From assembly GCA_036788215.1 (NCBI GenBank), contig DAIQNV010000012.1, positions 1 through 56,978 of the forward strand: DNA of 56,978 bases, given 5' to 3'. The position numbers and the translations under genes are program-made. Positions 24,979 through 32,787 of the stretch are shown piece by piece. Each line of letters starts with the position of its first letter. Within the stretch, counting starts at the first letter, position 1. The notes under the pieces are model-generated. The model did not search any database. It was not told the DNA's origin and was given only the letters and a program-made list of their open reading frames with translations. The DNA is from DAIQNV01 sp036788215. GTDB lineage: Bacteria > Planctomycetota > Phycisphaerae > Phycisphaerales > UBA1924.

Positions 24979-25788
24979 GTGAATTGGCAGAACGTCCTCC
25001 AGATCCTCCCCTTCGCGGTCCTCATCGGCTTCAGCCTCCTCAACTGGCTGGTCCGCAAGCTGCGCGAGCAGAACGAGCTCAAAAGGATCGAGGCGGAGCG
25101 CCGCCGGCGCGAGATCGAGTCCCTGCGCACCGGCCGGGCGGACGGTCAGCCCAGCCCGACAGCCCTCGCGGACACGCGGGGCGGGACCGTCTCCGACGCC
25201 CAGGCCCGGGCGAGGCTGGAGGAACTCGCCGCCCGCAGGCGGGCCCAGCTCGAGGAACTCCGGCGCCGCCAGCAGCAGCGCCGCACGGGAACCGGTGGCA
25301 CCACCGCCTCCCCCGCCCCGGCACCGCAGGGCCCGGTGCCCCAGACCCGCTCCCAGCAGCGGTCCACGAGTCAGCCCCCGCGCGGCGCCCTCACCCAACG
25401 GACCGCGCCAACCGCCTCCTCGGGGGGGTTCAACCCCCGCCAAGCCCTCGAGCAGCAGCAGCGGGCCCGCGACGCCAAGTCCACCAAGGAGCGCGCGACG
25501 CGCCAGACCTCGTACGACCGCATCGCCGCGGAGCAAAGGTCGCTCGACGACCGCGTCGCCCAGGCGAAGCTTGAGGGGGCAGCGGCGGACCGCGACCTCG
25601 CCGCGGTCCGGGCCAAGGCCCCGAAGTCGTTCTATGCCAGCACGGAATCGACCGAGGGCTGGTCGGACATCGCTCGGGCGGTCCGGTCACCGGCGGAGAT
25701 CCGCAAGGCGATCATCCTGTCGGAAGTGCTGGCGCCCCCGGTGTCGATGCGGAAGCCCGGCGAGAACGTCATCGGCCCGCGTCTGTAA
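24979..25788 (+). CDS. Membrane-anchored coiled-coil protein of unknown function
   Basis: The 269-residue product has one N-terminal membrane helix (VLQILPFAVLIGFSLLNWLV, about residues 5-24). A long charged coiled coil follows (LKRIEAERRRREIESLR; ARLEELAARRRAQLEELRRR), then a Gln/Pro/Thr-rich linker. A second charged stretch and a short C-terminal domain (IARAVRSPAEIRKAIILSEV) end in VLAPPVSMRKP. The last block, LSEVLAPPxSxR, recurs in planctomycete proteins of this layout as I recall them. No enzymatic motif is present. GTG 24979 follows TATTCT by six bases. Confidence 0.7.
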   Translation: MNWQNVLQILPFAVLIGFSLLNWLVRKLREQNELKRIEAERRRREIESLRTGRADGQPSPTALADTRGGTVSDAQARARLEELAARRRAQLEELRRRQQQRRTGTGGTTASPAPAPQGPVPQTRSQQRSTSQPPRGALTQRTAPTASSGGFNPRQALEQQQRARDAKSTKERATRQTSYDRIAAEQRSLDDRVAQAKLEGAAADRDLAAVRAKAPKSFYASTESTEGWSDIARAVRSPAEIRKAIILSEVLAPPVSMRKPGENVIGPRL

Positions 25789-25793
25789 GTCAT

Positions 25794-26513
25794 TTACTGA
25801 TCGATCAATAACGGCAGCCAGGTCTCCTCGTCCCGGTCGACGGTGAGCCCGAAGACCTTGACGGTGCGCGTGCTGCGCTCCCCCATCCAGGTGTCGGGCG
25901 GGGCGATGGCGATGGTCGTCTGCCGCTCGATGAGCGCCGGCCCGAGCCTGATCTGCAGCGTCCGGCGGATGGCGTGCGATGCGGACTCCGCGAACTCGGG
26001 GACCGGGGCGGGCTCGATGCGGACGGTGGCGCGCCCGGTGCGCTGGACGCGCCCGGAGTCGTCGGTCTCGGTGGCGGTGGCCTCGTCCTCAACTATCTGT
26101 CCCGCAGTGAGTTGCGCCGGCATCATGAGCAGGGGCGGGTCGAAGGAGAGCGTGCGCCCCGCGCCGGGCTCCGCGAGGGTGACCAGGGCGGTGGACTCAT
26201 CGGGTCCGCGCTGCAGGGTGAGCGTGCGGATGGTCTGTCCCTCCGATTCGAGGGAGACGGACCAGGCGAGCTGACCATTGGTCGTGGGCTCGGGGGGCCC
26301 GGCGGTCCGCGTGCCGGGAACGCCTTCGGGGGTGATGAGGTCGAGCCGCTCGGGACCGGGCGTCAGCAGGCTGGCGGTGTCGAGGACGAAGGGCGCCGCG
26401 GTGTCGGTCGTGGACCACGCGTCGCTGGTCGTCGGCGCCTCGGAGGCGCAGCCCGCGGCGAGCGATGCGAGGGCGAGGGCGAGGAGGGGGTGGGGTGCGG
26501 GGGCGCGGAGCAT
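25794..26513 (-). CDS. Putative lipoprotein of unknown function
   Basis: The 239-residue product has a signal peptide ending in the lipobox LAAGC, with acylated Cys at residue 22. The rest is rich in Thr, Ala and Pro, with probable beta strands (LAWSVSLESEGQTIRTLTLQ; GRATVRIEPAPVPEF). No family is recognised. It converges with the coiled-coil gene, 5 bp between ends. It diverges from the HEAT lipoprotein: only 22 bases separate the two start codons and the -10-like elements overlap. Confidence 0.75.
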   Translation of the reverse strand: MLRAPAPHPLLALALASLAAGCASEAPTTSDAWSTTDTAAPFVLDTASLLTPGPERLDLITPEGVPGTRTAGPPEPTTNGQLAWSVSLESEGQTIRTLTLQRGPDESTALVTLAEPGAGRTLSFDPPLLMMPAQLTAGQIVEDEATATETDDSGRVQRTGRATVRIEPAPVPEFAESASHAIRRTLQIRLGPALIERQTTIAIAPPDTWMGERSTRTVKVFGLTVDRDEETWLPLLIDQ

Positions 26514-26519
26514 CGGTTG

Positions 26520-26525
26520 GTTCTA
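26520..26525 (-). promoter_or_regulatory. -10-like TAGAAC, overlapping the opposite -10
   Basis: On the minus strand TAGAAC ends six bases before ATG 26513. It shares two bases with TACCAT on the plus strand. Confidence 0.35.
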
Positions 26526-26529
26526 CCAT
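26524..26529 (+). promoter_or_regulatory. -10-like TACCAT for HEAT lipoprotein
   Basis: TACCAT ends six bases before GTG 26536. There is no Shine-Dalgarno. Confidence 0.45.
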
Positions 26530-26535
26530 GGGCGC

Positions 26536-27369
26536 GTGTTGTGTGTTCGGGCCTTCAAGTGCGTGCGTCTCGGGCGTTTGGCGTCGGTGGTGTCGTGCGG
26601 ACTTTGCTGTGGGTTGGCGGGGCTGACGGGTGGGTGCGATGCCCTCGACGCGGCTCGGGGGGCACCGACGCTGGCGGCGGTGTTCGCGCAGCCCTCGGTG
26701 GAGGATTCGACGGCGCTCGCGATGGACCCGTTTGATCCCGACAAGCGGTACCGGGGCGTCTCGCAGCTGGCGAACGCGGACTTTGGCGGGGCGGACGTGT
26801 ACCTGCGCCTGTACGAGGACGCGGCGACCGACCCCGACTCCGGCGTGCGCCAGGCGGGGGTGCGGGCCCTGGGCCTGCACGGGACGCCCGAGCACGTGGC
26901 GCTGATCACGGAGCGCCTGCGCGACGAGGACCGGCTGGTGCGGATCGAGGCGGCGCGGGCGCTGCAGCGTCTGCACGATGTTTCGGCGATCCGCCCCCTG
27001 CTCGAGCGCCTGCCCATGGAGAACGAGGACGACGCGGCGGTGCGGGCGGAGGCGGCGCACGCGCTCGGGCAGTACCGGCGTCCTCAGGTGCTCGACGGCC
27101 TGATCGCGGCGCTGGCGGACCCGTCGCTGGCGGTGAACCACGCGACGGTGCAGTCGCTCGAAACGCTCACGGGCCAGAACTTCGGGCTGGACCAGCGGGC
27201 GTGGGTGGCGTGGACGCGGAGCGCGGAGGATCCGTTCCGCGCGGGGCGGGTGTACGCGTACCCGGGGTTCCAGCGCGACCGGAAGCTGTTCGAGTTCCTG
27301 CCCTTTGTCCCGGAGCCGCCGACGGAGCCGGCGGGGGCGCCGGTGGGGTTGCCGCGAGACGGCGGGTAG
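26536..27369 (+). CDS. HEAT-repeat lipoprotein
   Basis: The 277-residue product has a Cys-rich hydrophobic signal peptide and lipobox (LTGGC, Cys near residue 34). HEAT repeats follow from about residue 85 to 205: VRQAGVRALGLHG, VRIEAARALQRLHD, VRAEAAHALGQY and VNHATVQSLETLTG. The C-terminal segment is WVAWTRSAEDPF followed by an aromatic patch and a Pro-rich tail. Such envelope HEAT proteins act in protein-protein contacts; the partner is unknown. The GTG start is set by TACCAT six bases ahead. The stop is followed at once by the simple repeat GTGGCGAAGTGGCAGAGTGG. Confidence 0.8.
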   Translation: MLCVRAFKCVRLGRLASVVSCGLCCGLAGLTGGCDALDAARGAPTLAAVFAQPSVEDSTALAMDPFDPDKRYRGVSQLANADFGGADVYLRLYEDAATDPDSGVRQAGVRALGLHGTPEHVALITERLRDEDRLVRIEAARALQRLHDVSAIRPLLERLPMENEDDAAVRAEAAHALGQYRRPQVLDGLIAALADPSLAVNHATVQSLETLTGQNFGLDQRAWVAWTRSAEDPFRAGRVYAYPGFQRDRKLFEFLPFVPEPPTEPAGAPVGLPRDGG

Positions 27370-27371
27370 TG

Positions 27372-27393
27372 GAAAGTGGCGAAGTGGCAGAGT
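27372..27393 (+). repeat. Stop-proximal simple repeat (AGTGGC type)
   Basis: Directly after the stop of the HEAT lipoprotein are three degenerate units AAGTGGCG, AAGTGGCAG, AGTGG. The same unit follows the stop of glyA at 42190. Confidence 0.6.
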
Positions 27394-27424
27394 GGGGGGG
27401 CGGAGCATGGAGGAGTGCCCGATC

Positions 27425-27468
27425 GTGGTCTAGCTCGCCTTCGGCTCGCGAGACCACGGCACCCGGCG
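27425..27468 (+). repeat. Intergenic inverted repeat GTGGTCT...AGACCAC, copy 1
   Basis: GTGGTCT, a near-palindromic core AGCTCGCCTTCGGCTCGCG, and AGACCAC are followed by GGCACCCGG. The identical element, with one base changed in the core, recurs at 43860. It can fold into a strong hairpin. No transposase is nearby. Confidence 0.75.
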
Positions 27469-27521
27469 TTTGCCGGGCAATCGAGTCGGTCGTTTGGGTG
27501 GGGGGTTGAGAGGAACTGCTG

Positions 27522-28526
27522 GTGAAGGCGATCGTTCGGCGCGGGGGGGATGTGCTGCTGGATGCGAAGTGCGCGGAGCCTTCGGCGGCTGTGGGGGAGG
27601 CGATCGTGAGGCCCGTCTTGTGCGGGGTGTCGCCTGCGGACCTAGCGGCGGCGCGGAACGAGGGGCGGACCGGGGACGGGTTCCAGGGCGTGCTCGGGCA
27701 TCAGTTCGTGGGCGTGGTGGAGTCGGTCGCGGGGGACCGCTACCAGGAACTGGTCGGCAAGCGGGTGGTGTCGGACATCGTCGTCGTCGACCCCAAGAGC
27801 GAACTGGCGCGGCGCGGGCTGGCTCGGCATGCGCCGGATCGGACGATCATGGGCCTCCTTGGGCGGGACGGGTGCTTCGCGGAAAGGGTCGCGCTCCCCG
27901 CGGCGAACCTGACCGCGGTGCCCGACTCGGTGAGCGATGACGACGCGGTCTTCTGCGAGCCATTGGCAGCAGCGGTGCACGCGAGCCGCATCGTGAGGCT
28001 GGAGGGGAAGACCTTTGTCACGGTTCTGGGGGACAACCTGTCGGCGCTCCTGTGCGCGCAGGTGATGGCGCGGCTGAACCACTCCGTGCGCCTGCTCGGT
28101 CGCCGGGAGGATCGGCTGGCGATCGCGGAGCGGTGGGGGGTCCGGCGGAGGCCTTTGGAGGAGGCGGGGCTGCGGCAGGATCAGGATGTCGTGATCGAGT
28201 GCACCGGCGAGGCGGAGATGGTCGAGCGTGCGTTCGCGATGGTGAGGCCCCGGGGGAGCGTGGTGTTGAAGCGCGAGCCCCTGGCGCTGCCCGGGGTGAA
28301 GTCCGGGATCGTCTGCGGGGTGGACCTGACGCCTGTGGTGCTGAACGAACTGGAGGTGGTGGGGGCGTCGGTGGGGCGGGTCGCGGAGGCGATGCCGGAA
28401 CTGGCGGCGGGCGGGATCGACCTCTCGGGGCTGATCTCGCGGCGATTCTCCTTGGATGAGGGCGTGGCGGCGCTGCGGGCGGCGGGGGATTCGGGGAGCA
28501 TCAAGGTGGTGATCGAAGTCGGGTGA
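27522..28526 (+). CDS. Zinc-type alcohol dehydrogenase superfamily (MDR) protein
   Basis: The 334-residue medium-chain dehydrogenase/reductase has an N-terminal GroES-like domain (KAIVRRGGDVLL, LGHQFVGVVESVAG) and a nucleotide-binding half (TVLGDNLSALLCAQVM, then LLGRREDRLAIAERWG). The catalytic-site block FCEPLAAAVHA is typical. The four-cysteine structural zinc lobe is missing. LCGVSPADL replaces the usual C-G-T/I-C-xx-D, so one catalytic zinc ligand is kept. The cofactor-loop Gly pattern GDNLSA is weaker than GxGxxG. Substrate unknown. GTG 27522 follows a GAGGAA ribosome site. Confidence 0.78.
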   Translation: MKAIVRRGGDVLLDAKCAEPSAAVGEAIVRPVLCGVSPADLAAARNEGRTGDGFQGVLGHQFVGVVESVAGDRYQELVGKRVVSDIVVVDPKSELARRGLARHAPDRTIMGLLGRDGCFAERVALPAANLTAVPDSVSDDDAVFCEPLAAAVHASRIVRLEGKTFVTVLGDNLSALLCAQVMARLNHSVRLLGRREDRLAIAERWGVRRRPLEEAGLRQDQDVVIECTGEAEMVERAFAMVRPRGSVVLKREPLALPGVKSGIVCGVDLTPVVLNELEVVGASVGRVAEAMPELAAGGIDLSGLISRRFSLDEGVAALRAAGDSGSIKVVIEVG

Positions 28527-28601
28527 GCGGGATCGGGCGTGTGGAATCCGGCGGGGGCTGATCCGAACAAGCGATCGGATTCAGAGCGGAGGAGACTCAC
28601 C

Positions 28602-29258
28602 TTGAGCAACGGGTACGACCGACCGACGAACGGGATGGGGCTGGCGGGGTTCATCGTCTCGCTGGTGGGGTTGTTCACCGGCGGGTGCCTGTCACCGATC
28701 GGGCTGGTGCTGTCGATCGTGGGGCTGTTGAAGGAGCCCCGCGGGTTCGCGGTGGCGGGGCTCGTCATCTCGCTGCTGGCGGTCCTGGGGTGGGTGGTCG
28801 GGTTCATCTTCCTCGGGGTCGGGGCGATCGCGGTGGTGCTGGGGACGCTCGGGCTGACGGCGCTCATGGGCGAGGCGCAGGTGGAGTTCGAGACGATCGA
28901 AGCGGCGCTGCAGGAGCGGTACGCGGAGGTGGGGGCGTACCCGTCGGACCTCGACGGGCTGGGCCTGGCGCCGGAGGTGCTGCGGAACGCGGACGATGTG
29001 CCCTACCAGTACACGGCGCTCGCGACGGGCTTCGAATTGCGGGACGCGGGCAACGACGGGGTGGCGGGGACGGCGGACGACACCGTGCTGACGTACATGC
29101 GCCTGCCCGGGGGCGGGTACGAGCGGAGCTTTGAGAGCTGGTTCTACAGCGAGAGCGATTCGGGCGATGCGCCGGTGGGGCTGGACGATGCGACAGCCCC
29201 GGATCAGGCGCTGGATCAGGCGCCGGCCGTGGAGCCTTCGGCGGACGAGGGGCCCTGA
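28602..29258 (+). CDS. Membrane protein with DUF4190-like helices and a type II pseudopilin G-like domain
   Basis: The 218-residue product starts at TTG 28602, because GGAGGAG lies seven bases ahead; a GTG at 28539 is in frame but has no such site. Two or three membrane helices (GLAGFIVSLVGLF, PIGLVLSIVGLL, GLVISLLAVLGWVVGFIFLG) resemble DUF4190. Then a soluble region resembling the major pseudopilin GspG follows: IEAALQERYAEVGAYPSD, VPYQYTALATGFELRDAGND and GTADDTVLTY. The DGxxGTxDD calcium-type loop is visible. The combination of a polytopic membrane part with a T2SSG fold is common in planctomycetes but functionally unexplained. Confidence 0.75.
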   Translation: MSNGYDRPTNGMGLAGFIVSLVGLFTGGCLSPIGLVLSIVGLLKEPRGFAVAGLVISLLAVLGWVVGFIFLGVGAIAVVLGTLGLTALMGEAQVEFETIEAALQERYAEVGAYPSDLDGLGLAPEVLRNADDVPYQYTALATGFELRDAGNDGVAGTADDTVLTYMRLPGGGYERSFESWFYSESDSGDAPVGLDDATAPDQALDQAPAVEPSADEGP

Positions 29259-29267
29259 GCGGGTTGG

Positions 29268-30524
29268 CTACCAGAGCACGCGTGTGCGGATGGTGCCCTC
29301 GATGGCTTCGAGTCGTTCCCTGAGTTCGCCGGTGTAGCCCGGGTCGATATCGAGGACGACGTAGCCGATCTCGCCCATGGTCTGGAGGTACTGGCTGGCG
29401 ACATTGACGCCCAGTTCGGAGAGGGCGTTGTTGAGCTTGCTGAGGACGCCCGGGACATTGCTGTGGAAGTGGAGGATGCGGTGGGGGCGGGCGTCGCCCA
29501 GGGTGGTGGCGATCTGGTTCTGGCCCTGCTCCGGGAGGTCGACATTGGGGACGTTGACGGCGCCGGTGGTGGCGCCGGTGTTGACGAAGCTGCGGAGTTT
29601 GCCCGCGACCTCGAGGGCGATGTTCTGCTGAGCCTCCTGCGTCGAGCCCCCGATGTGCGGGGTGAGGATGACGTTGGGCAGGCGGAGCAAGGGGCTCTCG
29701 AAGGGGGCCTCGCGGTCGGCGGGCTCCTCCGGGAAGACATCGATCGCGGCGCCCCCGAGGCGCTTCTCGCGGAGGGCCTCCGCGAGGGCATCGATGTCGA
29801 CGACGGAGCCCCGGGCGTTGTTGATGAGGTGCGCGCCGGGCTTCATGCGGGCGAGCTGGCGCGGGCCGATCATGCCCCGGGTCTGCTGGGTGGCGGGTAC
29901 ATGGAGCGTGACGGTGTCGGAGCGCTCGAGCAGCGTGTCGACGGAGTCGACGGGCTGCGCGTTGCCCAGGGCGAGCTTCGGGATGGCGTCGAAGTAGAGG
30001 ACGCGCATGCCCATCGATTCGGCGAGGACGGAGACCTGGGAGCCGATGTGCCCGTAGCCCACGATGCCCAGGGTCTTGCCCCGGATCTCGTGGGAGCCCG
30101 AGGCGGACTTGACCCAGCGCCCCTCGTGCATGGCGCATGAGCGCTCGAAGGTGCGCCGGTGCAGCATGATCGTCTCGGCGATCGTGAGCTCCGCGACCGA
30201 GCGGGTGTTGGAGAAGGGGGCGTTGAAGACCGGCACGCCCAGGCGGGCGGCGGGCTCGAGGTCGACCTGGTTGGTCCCGATGCAGAAGCAGCCGATCGAG
30301 AGCAGGCGCCGGGCGTGCTGGAGGACGGGGGCCTGGATCTGGGTTTTGCTGCGGATGCCGATGAGGTGGGCGGTGGAGATGTGCTGCTGGAGCTCGTCGT
30401 CGGTGGGGCTGCCCTTGTGGGTGTGAACGTCGAAGCCGGCGTCCCGGAGGAGCTCGGCGCCGTCGTCGTGGATGCCTTCAAGCAGCACGACCTTGATCCG
30501 GTCCTTCGGGAAACTGGTCTTCAT
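29268..30524 (-). CDS. serA: D-3-phosphoglycerate dehydrogenase SerA with ACT domain
   Basis: The 418-residue enzyme catalyses the first step of serine synthesis: 3-phosphoglycerate to 3-phosphohydroxypyruvate with NAD. The Rossmann motif GIVGYGHIGSQVSVLAESMG, the NNARGSVVDIDAL block with catalytic Arg, and the catalytic His in LTPHIGGST are visible. A C-terminal ACT domain (ILHFHSNVPGVLSKLNNAL to the end) suggests serine feedback control. Length matches the short E. coli type. ATG 30524 is preceded by CACAAT and five C residues, no Shine-Dalgarno. GlyA, which uses the serine, is encoded at 40866. Confidence 0.94.
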   Translation of the reverse strand: MKTSFPKDRIKVVLLEGIHDDGAELLRDAGFDVHTHKGSPTDDELQQHISTAHLIGIRSKTQIQAPVLQHARRLLSIGCFCIGTNQVDLEPAARLGVPVFNAPFSNTRSVAELTIAETIMLHRRTFERSCAMHEGRWVKSASGSHEIRGKTLGIVGYGHIGSQVSVLAESMGMRVLYFDAIPKLALGNAQPVDSVDTLLERSDTVTLHVPATQQTRGMIGPRQLARMKPGAHLINNARGSVVDIDALAEALREKRLGGAAIDVFPEEPADREAPFESPLLRLPNVILTPHIGGSTQEAQQNIALEVAGKLRSFVNTGATTGAVNVPNVDLPEQGQNQIATTLGDARPHRILHFHSNVPGVLSKLNNALSELGVNVASQYLQTMGEIGYVVLDIDPGYTGELRERLEAIEGTIRTRVLW

Positions 30525-30529
30525 GGGGG

Positions 30530-30535
30530 ATTGTG
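30530..30535 (-). promoter_or_regulatory. -10-like CACAAT for serA
   Basis: On the minus strand CACAAT ends five bases before the serA ATG. The same hexamer and spacing precede the DJ-1/PfpI gene at 56367. Confidence 0.4.
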
Positions 30536-30553
30536 CGGGCGCGGGGGGCTGGT

Positions 30554-31504
30554 TCAAGGTGCCTCGATGATCGGAGGGGCGATCGGCTCGATCGAGTCCG
30601 AAGGCGGGGGTTCTGTGGCGCTCAGCGTGACGACGCCGCCCGCGATGGCGCCGCCCAGGGCGAGGGTCAGCACCAGGCGGTACCAGCCGAAGGCGGCGAG
30701 CCCATGCTTGTTGAGAAAGCCTACGAGCCACTTGACCGCGAGCACGGCGCTGACGGTGGCGACCGCCATCCCGACGATCACCGGCATGACGCCCAGGGCC
30801 TGGAAGAGGTTCTCGGTGTTGGTCTCGCGGGCCTCCTGGATGTTCTTGGCGAGCTTGTAGACGCAGGCGCCGCCCAGGGTGGGCAGGCCCAGGAGGAAGC
30901 TGAACTCCGCAGCGGCCCGGGGCCTGAGGCCCACGAGGACGCCCCCGGTGATGGTCATCATGCTGCGGCTGGTGCCGGGCCACATCGCCACACACTGCAG
31001 GAAGCCGATGGTGAGGGCGTTCTGCCAGGTGAGTTGATCGAGTTCCTTTCCGGCGCGGGCCTCGTCGCCCGAGGCGTCGGCCTCTCGCATGGGGCGGACC
31101 TTCCAGCGGTCGAGGGCGATCATGTAGACGCCCCCGAGGGCGAGGGCGGCGAGGACGGGCCAGGTGCTGAAGAGCCTGGCCTCGATCCAGTCGTCGAGCA
31201 GGACGCCCAGGACCGCGGCGGGGAGGAAGGCGATGAGTATGTTGAGGAAGAGTTTGCGGCCCGCGGGGTCCTTGCCCAGGAGCCCGTTGATCATTCGGAG
31301 GATCCTGGGCCAGTACAGACCCAGGACGGCGAGGATGGCCCCGCCCTGGATGACGATGTTGAAGGCGTCGACGTTGGCCTTGACCGAGGGATCATCGAGC
31401 CCCATGAGGGCGGAGGCAAGGATGAGGTGCCCGGTGGAGCTCACCGGCAGATACTCGGTGATGCCCTCGACGAGTCCCAGAATGAACGCCTGCCACCACT
31501 CCAA
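30554..31504 (-). CDS. uppP: Undecaprenyl-diphosphatase UppP/BacA
   Basis: The roughly 316-residue integral membrane enzyme dephosphorylates undecaprenyl diphosphate to recycle the peptidoglycan carrier lipid. Family motifs are clear: LGLVEGITEYLPVSSTGHLI (catalytic Glu region) and MWPGTSRSMMTITGG (Arg/Ser region), with about eight hydrophobic helices. TTG 31504 is favoured because GGGGGAG lies six bases ahead and the protein then starts like its family (EWWQAFILG). ATG 31525 is seven codons further upstream and contains that ribosome site. The C-terminus has a Pro-rich extension. It faces away from the RNA methyltransferase gene at 31616. Confidence 0.92.
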   Translation of the reverse strand: MEWWQAFILGLVEGITEYLPVSSTGHLILASALMGLDDPSVKANVDAFNIVIQGGAILAVLGLYWPRILRMINGLLGKDPAGRKLFLNILIAFLPAAVLGVLLDDWIEARLFSTWPVLAALALGGVYMIALDRWKVRPMREADASGDEARAGKELDQLTWQNALTIGFLQCVAMWPGTSRSMMTITGGVLVGLRPRAAAEFSFLLGLPTLGGACVYKLAKNIQEARETNTENLFQALGVMPVIVGMAVATVSAVLAVKWLVGFLNKHGLAAFGWYRLVLTLALGGAIAGGVVTLSATEPPPSDSIEPIAPPIIEAP

Positions 31505-31615
31505 AGCGTGCTCCCCCCTGCGCATCGGGTTGCGCGGGCCTTGCCCCCGTCGGACCTTCGGGCGTCAGTGTAGGGATCGGTCGGCGGGGGTCTTGGCGTT
31601 CGTCGGGAGCGGGGT

Positions 31616-32575
31616 GTGAGGGGGAACGGCGCGGGATTCGTGACGGTGGGCGACCTCTCGGACCCTCGCCTGGCGCCCTATCGGGACCAGCGGGACCAGT
31701 GGCTGCGGGCCCGGCACCGCCACTGGATGGAGGGGCGGGAGGCGCCGGAGGGGTCGACGGCGCGGGGGCTCGGCTCGGATTTGCCCGGGGACCTCTTCAT
31801 GGCGGAGGGGGCGGGGGTGGTGGGGCAACTGCTGACGAGCCCGCACCGGGTCGTGTCGGCGCTGGTGTCGGAGGCGCGGGTGGAGGTGCACCGGACGCTC
31901 TTGGAGCGTGTCGCGGCGGTGGCGCCGGTGTTCGTGGGGTCGCGGGGGGTGGTGGATGAGCTGGCGGGGTTTGATGTGCACCGGGGGGTGTTGGCGGTGG
32001 GGCAGCGGGTGGACCCGGGGGCGTGGGATCTGGTGGCGGCGCGGAGCGGGGTGGCGGTGGTGCTGGAGAACCTGGCGAACCACGACAATGTCGGGGGCGT
32101 CTTTCGCTCGACGCGGGCGCTGGCGGCGGAGCGGGGGGGTTTCGAGCACGCGGCGTGCGTGCTCCTGACGCGCCGGTGCTGCGATCCGCTGTATCGCAAG
32201 GCGCTGCGGGTGAGCATGGGGAACGCGCTGCACGTGCCTTATGCGGAGTTGGAGGACTGGCCCCTGGGGCTCCGCCGGCTGCGCGAGCTCGGGTTCGTGC
32301 CTGTGGCGCTCGACCCGGCGGGGGATGCGGTGGAGTTGGCGGAAGTGGCGGGGCGGTTCGGGGCGGGGTCGCCTGGTCATGCAGGGGGTGAGCGGCCCGC
32401 GATCATCCTGGGGACGGAGGGGCCCGGGCTGGAGCGGGAGACGGTGGAGGCGGTGCGGGCGTGCGGGGGGGTGGTGGCGCGGATCGACATCGAGGCGGGG
32501 GCGGACTCGTTGAATGTGGGGGTGGCGGGGGCGATTGCGTTGCGGGAGCTGGCCGGCCGCCGGGGCTGCGATTAG
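31616..32575 (+). CDS. TrmH/SpoU-family RNA 2'-O-methyltransferase
   Basis: The 319-residue protein has an N-terminal L30e-like substrate domain (LFMAEGAGVVGQLL to VFVGSRGVVDEL) and a C-terminal SPOUT knot. The three SpoU motifs are ENLANHDNVGGVFRSTRAL, ILGTEGPGLE and DSLNVGVAGAIAL. It methylates ribose 2'-OH in rRNA or tRNA using SAM; RlmB-like is possible. GTG 31616 follows GGAGCGGGGT; a later GTG 31640 is an alternative. It differs from the shorter TrmL-type gene at 35513. Confidence 0.9.
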   Translation: MRGNGAGFVTVGDLSDPRLAPYRDQRDQWLRARHRHWMEGREAPEGSTARGLGSDLPGDLFMAEGAGVVGQLLTSPHRVVSALVSEARVEVHRTLLERVAAVAPVFVGSRGVVDELAGFDVHRGVLAVGQRVDPGAWDLVAARSGVAVVLENLANHDNVGGVFRSTRALAAERGGFEHAACVLLTRRCCDPLYRKALRVSMGNALHVPYAELEDWPLGLRRLRELGFVPVALDPAGDAVELAEVAGRFGAGSPGHAGGERPAIILGTEGPGLERETVEAVRACGGVVARIDIEAGADSLNVGVAGAIALRELAGRRGCD

Positions 32576-32787
32576 CCAAATTGAGAAAGGGCCAGATGGG
32601 GGCGGGCGTCGTGGCGTCCTGACAGGGTCCGAAAGGGTGGTGTGGTAGGGTGTTTTGTGAACCGCGGGCGGGGGCGTCCGTACAAAGAGGAAACACCTTG
32701 TGCCGGGAGCGTGGGGGTGGAATACTCCTGTGTGGGGACTGGGTAGTCCTGGAGCCTCGGGGCCTCGTTGAATTGGGAGTTGAATCG

